Positions 59,778 to 64,000 of a DNA stretch of 64,000 nt are shown here, one piece after another. The stretch lies in assembly GCA_038093515.1 (NCBI GenBank), contig JBBPSI010000017.1, positions 62,001-126,000 on the forward strand, read 5' to 3'. Position 1 is the stretch's first letter; every line of letters starts with the position of its first letter. The position numbers and the translations under genes were made by a program. The notes under the pieces were generated by a model. It had not been told where the DNA came from and made no database searches. It saw only the letters and a program-made list of their open reading frames with translations. The stretch is from Butyriboletus loyo (lineage: Eukaryota > Basidiomycota > Agaricomycetes > Boletales > Boletaceae).

Positions 59778-62243
59778 TCATTCGTGCTTGCTCGTGTTCT
59801 CTGGATACAACTAGTAGGCGATCATCAACACAATACCATCATAGCCGCGGCATATGCATACCTTTCCAGGATTGAACAAATTCAGCGGATCGATCGCCCG
59901 TTTCACCGTTTTCATCAGCTCTACCGTATCCTCCCCAAGTTCCTCGACGAGGTATTCTCTCTTTCCAATTCCGACGCCGTGTTCGCCCGTACCTGACGCG
60001 TCCGAGACAGTTAACACACAAACGCTAAGAAAGCATCCAAAAGGTAGTACATACATGTCCCGTCCATGGCGATCGCGCGATGGATGAGTCTGTGAACAGC
60101 TTCGCTTACGGATTGGAGTTCTCGATCGTCACGAAACAGGATGAGTCCGTGGAAATTGCCTGATATCCGATCCGTGTCAATGTATGGTTGACTTTCGCGT
60201 GACGGACATACCGTCTCCGACATGTCCAACGATGGTAGATTTAAGCCCGGACTTGACGAGGTCCTCTTTCGTCTCGTACACGAGTTGAGGGAGCTTGGAT
60301 ACAGGAACGCTACATCATCCCATCAACAATTTGTTTCTTGCTGGCGGAAAAAAATGAAAGTCGTTACCATACGTCCGTCGTCCAACACTTCATCCCTGGA
60401 TAGGATGCCAAAGTAGATGTGAGCGCATACTTTCTGTTCTCCCACAGATTGTCCGCTTCCTCGTCCGTTTCTGCGAATTCGAACCGGGTGCTGCTGTGCC
60501 TCCGAACGATCTCTTGGACGACGCGGGAAGTTTCAGCGATGGACTCCGGGGAACCTTGAAGCTTGAAGAAAAGGGTGTCTTGGACTGGGTACGGTCTCTC
60601 GACTATGCCGGCTGTGTTAATAGCAGACATCACTATGCGTACATGTCAGGTTAGTGTTTCTTTAAATGGTATTAAACACAGACTATGATCATCAAGAAGC
60701 TCTATGCATTCTGGCTGTGTTATCAACAAGACTGCGTACACGAGAAGGACGGATACGAACGTATGTGAGGGCCATAAGGTGTATTGAGAATTTCTTGAAC
60801 AGCGTTGACGGCGTTTTTCACATTCGGGAACTGTGCCATTGCGACTTTCGTCGGAATGCAAGGTGCGAGGCGTAGCGTAGCTGTTCTCGTTTCAACAAGG
60901 CATGCAACAAGTACATAGAAGATTTTACCCTCGGTTACAATGCCCAAAGTACCCTCGGCGCCGATGAAAAGCTTGGTAGTGTCAAACCCAGCGGACGACT
61001 TGCGAGCCCTTTGACGCGTCTTAATAACTTTACCAGAAGGAAGTACCACCGTCTGGTGGACATTTCGGTGTGTTAGATGATTGCAGAACAATGCCAAAAT
61101 CGACACTTACAACATTCAGGAACCATTCCGCCTTTGCGGTGCCATACCTCACGGCGTTCGCTATGGACAATTGGCATCTGGTGTATAAGAGTTGAGTAGT
61201 GGAGACTTACTGCCGGAGCACCCCGTGCCGATCATCCCGCCTATCGTCTTCAACGACTATCACGACCGACCTTAACTACCGAAGAGGAAATGACTCACAG
61301 CACCTGGACCTGGATCAAGCTAAGTATGTAATGTTAAGCCCTGCTGATTCAACATTGGGAACGGGCCTACAGGAAAGAAAAGAGGAATGCCTTTCTCCTT
61401 CAGAACGTGATTGATGTCCTCCCACCGAGCGCCAGCTTGGCACCGAAGGTCGCCGTCGGCCTCTGTGAAAAGAAAGTCTGTGGCGCGTTTGTGTCTAATC
61501 AAGTCCAACGAACGTACCATTGATTTCCAAAATTTGGTCCATGGCAGACAAATCAATACATATACTCCCCGAGGGACACTAGGCACGCATTCTATCAGGA
61601 CACGGATTACCAGCATGCACACTCACGCCACTGAAATGGCCCTCCAAACTGGTTGCGCCACTATAGGGAACAAGAGGGACCCTATACTTGCGTGATATAT
61701 CGACGACCTTGACAACATCCTGCGTTGTCTTGACCTGGACGATGACGGAATGGGGTGAAGAGGGATGATACGAGTTTTCCGAGGAGCCGTAGAGCTCAGG
61801 GTGTCTTTATTCGTCTGCACACGGAGTTCGCCGGGAAGGGCGCGCCGAAGGGCTTCTATGGCCCTTTCGACGTCGTCTGGGGTGCCATACAAGGATGAGA
61901 CTGATGTGGGGGCATCAATAGACGATGGCACGGCTTGAGAATCGGACGGTGAATCAATGGCTTTATGGTGGTGGTGAACATGTCTGCGGGAGTGGTCAGA
62001 CCCAGAATGGGTCATGTCGGGTACTGGCCCCAGTGTGAGAGGCCTGAACCGATCGAATGTGGCGTTCCGCAAAGAGTAGAGACCGAATCCGAGCGTACCG
62101 AACGTAAGGAGGGTACCCACGACGAACCTGCTTACATGGATCGCGTCTTCATGTCTGGGCCGAGAACTGGTATGGTGTCTGACTTGGAGATGGCCTGATA
62201 AAAAGGGCAGTCTACCCGTCCGCACACGGATTGAGAGATGCAT
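59778..62243 (-). CDS. DLD1: D-lactate dehydrogenase (cytochrome), mitochondrial
   Basis: FAD flavoenzyme oxidising D-lactate to pyruvate and passing electrons to cytochrome c. Start M-H-L-S-I-R-V-R-T at 62243 with a basic presequence and a membrane anchor ([20 protein letters not shown]). A His-rich linker (HVHHHHKA) follows. The FAD-binding PCMH domain shows [63 protein letters not shown] and [54 protein letters not shown] and the substrate-domain HVGDGNFHGLI and [15 protein letters not shown] complete the family pattern. A last intron joins LFNPGK to [10 protein letters not shown] with TGA at 59778-59780. About twelve introns. Confidence 0.93.
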
Positions 62244-62443
62244 GTGGATGAACGATGCGATGGCTTCTGGGAAGGGGTTACTCAGGTTTATAATTTACCT
62301 ACTTACCGGCTCACGGCTCCGCACCGGGCCGTCTTTAGCGTCAGTTGAACAAACAACTTCCATAACGGGAGAACATTGTTGTCCGGAGAATTTCGTGGTA
62401 AATTGGCTTGATTTGAGCGTAGACGAGCTACAGCAACGTTCGG
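62244..62443. promoter_or_regulatory. Divergent promoter, DLD1 / TMA7
   Basis: 200 bp between divergent start codons; shared promoter inferred from spacing. Confidence 0.4.
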
Positions 62444-62891
62444 ATGTCGCGACAGGGTGGAAAATTGAAGCCTTTGAAGGTCTGTCTCACTCCACCGCCT
62501 CTTATCTTGGTCCGACTCGTGCTATAGAGTGCCAAAAAAGAGAAAAAAGAGGAGGACGATGATGACAAAATGTTCAAGGAGAAGAAAAAGGCCGATGAGG
62601 CTGCTATGAAGGCTGCAAAGGAGAAAGGTACAGTCCAGCTGGTTACGGAAATGTTTAGCCTACTCACCGTTTCATCGTCGTGAACCATATCTTCACCGAT
62701 CGGCAATGGAAACGTATAGCTGTCAAAGGTATGGATACATCTCATCTTGTGCTCCCGCGTTGTTGAGTATCGATTTATTCATTAGGTAGTGCACCGCCCG
62801 GCGGTGGAATCAAGAAGTATGTCGAACCTTTAATCTGGTCGTTGGTTGTAGCAGATGTCAACGTACTGTCAGGTCTTCCGGGAAGAAATGA
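62444..62891 (+). CDS. TMA7: Translation machinery-associated protein 7 (Tma7)
   Basis: Tiny, highly charged ribosome-associated protein. No single frame shows it: it is assembled from four short exons. ATG at 62444 gives MSRQGGKLKPLK. Intron 1 (GTCTGT..GCTATAG, about 62,480-62,525) leads to SAKKEKKEEDDDDKMFKEKK, then KADEAAMKAAKEK. Intron 2 (GTACAG..CATTAG) leads to GSAPPGGGIKK. Intron 3 (GTATGT..GTCAG) leads to SSGKK and TGA at 62889-62891. The result, about 60 residues, matches the family from the RQGGK start through LKAPKKEKKE-like and GGGIKKSGKK-like ends, including length. All three introns have consensus borders and keep the frame. Confidence 0.92.
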
Positions 62892-62999
62892 GCAGATCGG
62901 AGTGGGTGGATGTATGATCATATCGAGACTTGGACATTGGCTGTATGCTATCTCGTTTTACTCAATCATATCACGGATCGATCAATCGTTGGTACCACG

Positions 63000-64000
63000 A
63001 TGAACGGCTGGCGCGTTGAGCTCGATCGCGTTTGGCTTGTGCGCTACCGTTTGTCCGTGCTGATTATCGTTGACTTTGACCTATGTAGGTGCTCGGTCCA
63101 TTCCCAGTCCATGCTCGCGAACAACATTTTCTTTCTCCAGCATACCCCCTCGATCGTAAGTGCGTTCCCTTTCCAGCTGCACTTGGTTCACATATGTTTG
63201 GTTCAGTCTCTTTGCCCATCTCGACTACCCTCCAGTATCCCACATCGCTCACCCACACCGCCTGTGCTTCCTGGTCACAGACAACAGCGGACCCCCATGG
63301 CACCATTCACGTATCCCACCCTTCCGTTCCATGGGATCGGATACGTGCAACAGAAGGTTGGGCGGGTCTTCAACACTTGAACGTGTTGCGGGGTTGGCTA
63401 TCTATCTATCCCCCGTCCGACCTCAGTGAAGACGCCTCGGGACCCCTACTCCATACAGAACTGCTCCAGGGGGCCTTTTTTACAATTCTTCCCCCACCTG
63501 ATTCTCCCGAAAGAAATACTTGCGTCCCAGAGTGGCATTACGGGAATATCTACACGTCGGAGAGGGCTCCTGCGCAACTAGTCAGGTTACCCGTGCCACC
63601 CACAAGGAATAAGGAGGGGTCGAAGTATGAGGTGATTATATGCGCTCCCTATGAGGTGCGTCAATCCTTGTCATCTCTATCTTCCACAAAGCTGACCATT
63701 GTCAACGATTCGATCGACCCTCCATGTAGATACGCCTTTTTGGCGACCCATCCGCATATTCTTCCCCGCATCCAATTTTAACACTCAATTTCTCCGTCTC
63801 TCTTCAGTTCCCACTCTCCCCGACGCCCGAGCCAGAGACGAGCGGAACCCAACCCCCCACCGAGGACACACCCCTCCAGCACGTCCCCGCACACTCAATA
63901 ACCCCCCACATCGTCGATGGTACACCGTTCGGGGACGCAATGGGTATCGGGGTTCAGTGCCTCGATTTCGGACGCCGGACCGAAGAAGGCCAAGGGTACT
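63000..64000 (+). CDS. Unrecognised gene, cut by the right edge
   Basis: Not identified. From about 63,195 a frame reads GSHMFGSVSLPISTTLQYPT, then RATEGWAGLQHLNVLRGWLS and IYPPSDLSEDASGPLLHTEL. VPEWHYGNIYTSERAPAQLV and GSKYEVIICAPYE follow. An intron (GT at about 63,656, AG at about 63,730) leads to IRLFGDPSAYSSPHPILTLN and FSVSLQFPLSPTPEPETSGT, still open at 64000. It has the look of a soluble, mostly beta protein (many short hydrophobic stretches and YEIRLFGDP), with no membrane span in this part. The start is unknown: Met at 63001 (M-N-G-W-R-V-E-L) or 63089 are candidates, with one or two introns between. Confidence 0.55.

Noticed and set aside
1..64000. CRISPR arrays, bacterial-style operons or an intact transposon
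   Set aside because: No regularly spaced identical repeats, no transposase, integrase or reverse transcriptase motifs; the gene structure is plainly eukaryotic.

Overview
This is a nuclear genomic window from a filamentous basidiomycete, most likely an Agaricomycete. Genes are dense on both strands and broken by many short introns (about 45-75 nt, GT..AG with a few GC..AG). The conserved genes are typical fungal nuclear loci. The accessory fragments (NACHT/STAND NTPase, DUF6533-type membrane protein, chitin-binding-like relics) belong to families expanded in mushroom-forming fungi. I assigned genes by reading conserved motifs and piecing exons together by eye. Gene ends are good where a start or stop codon is discussed; internal exon borders are approximate unless stated.

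Layout. 0-8 kb: SPT16 (cut by the left edge), YJU2, a calcineurin-like metallophosphoesterase and RPC82. 8-16.4 kb: a large acidic protein of unknown function, a small membrane protein, a 5'-nucleotidase-family phosphoesterase and siroheme synthase MET8. 16.8-25.5 kb: a tetraspanin, the rRNA methyltransferase BMT2, a striatin homologue and the class II cAMP phosphodiesterase PDE1. 26-33 kb: the endocytic scaffold EDE1, a relic resembling a chitin-binding module, and a UBE2C/UBC11-type E2. 33.7-41.3 kb: PIN4-like RRM+R3H protein, mitochondrial endonuclease G, MBF1 and gamma-tubulin. 41.8-53.4 kb: an FG nucleoporin of the Nup1/Nup153 kind, YME2, TRAPPC13 and V-ATPase subunit H. 53.5-54.3 kb: mitochondrial ribosomal protein mL46.

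54.3-59.7 kb differs from the rest. It is an island of decayed and duplicated material: a frameshifted NACHT fragment, an unrecognised relic present twice, a second and broken copy of mL46 that still carries an intron, and a DUF6533-like membrane protein gene that can be spliced into an open frame. 59.8 kb to the end returns to housekeeping genes: D-lactate dehydrogenase, the tiny ribosome-associated TMA7, and an unrecognised gene cut by the right edge.

The genes do not form one pathway. They are ordinary chromosomal neighbours serving chromatin, splicing, Pol III, the nuclear pore, mitochondria, vacuole and trafficking. Several pairs are divergent with 110-200 bp between start codons (SPT16/YJU2, acidic protein/membrane protein, NUP/YME2, VMA13/mL46, DLD/TMA7), so they probably share promoters. 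I found no convincing tRNA, rRNA, CRISPR array or intact transposon.
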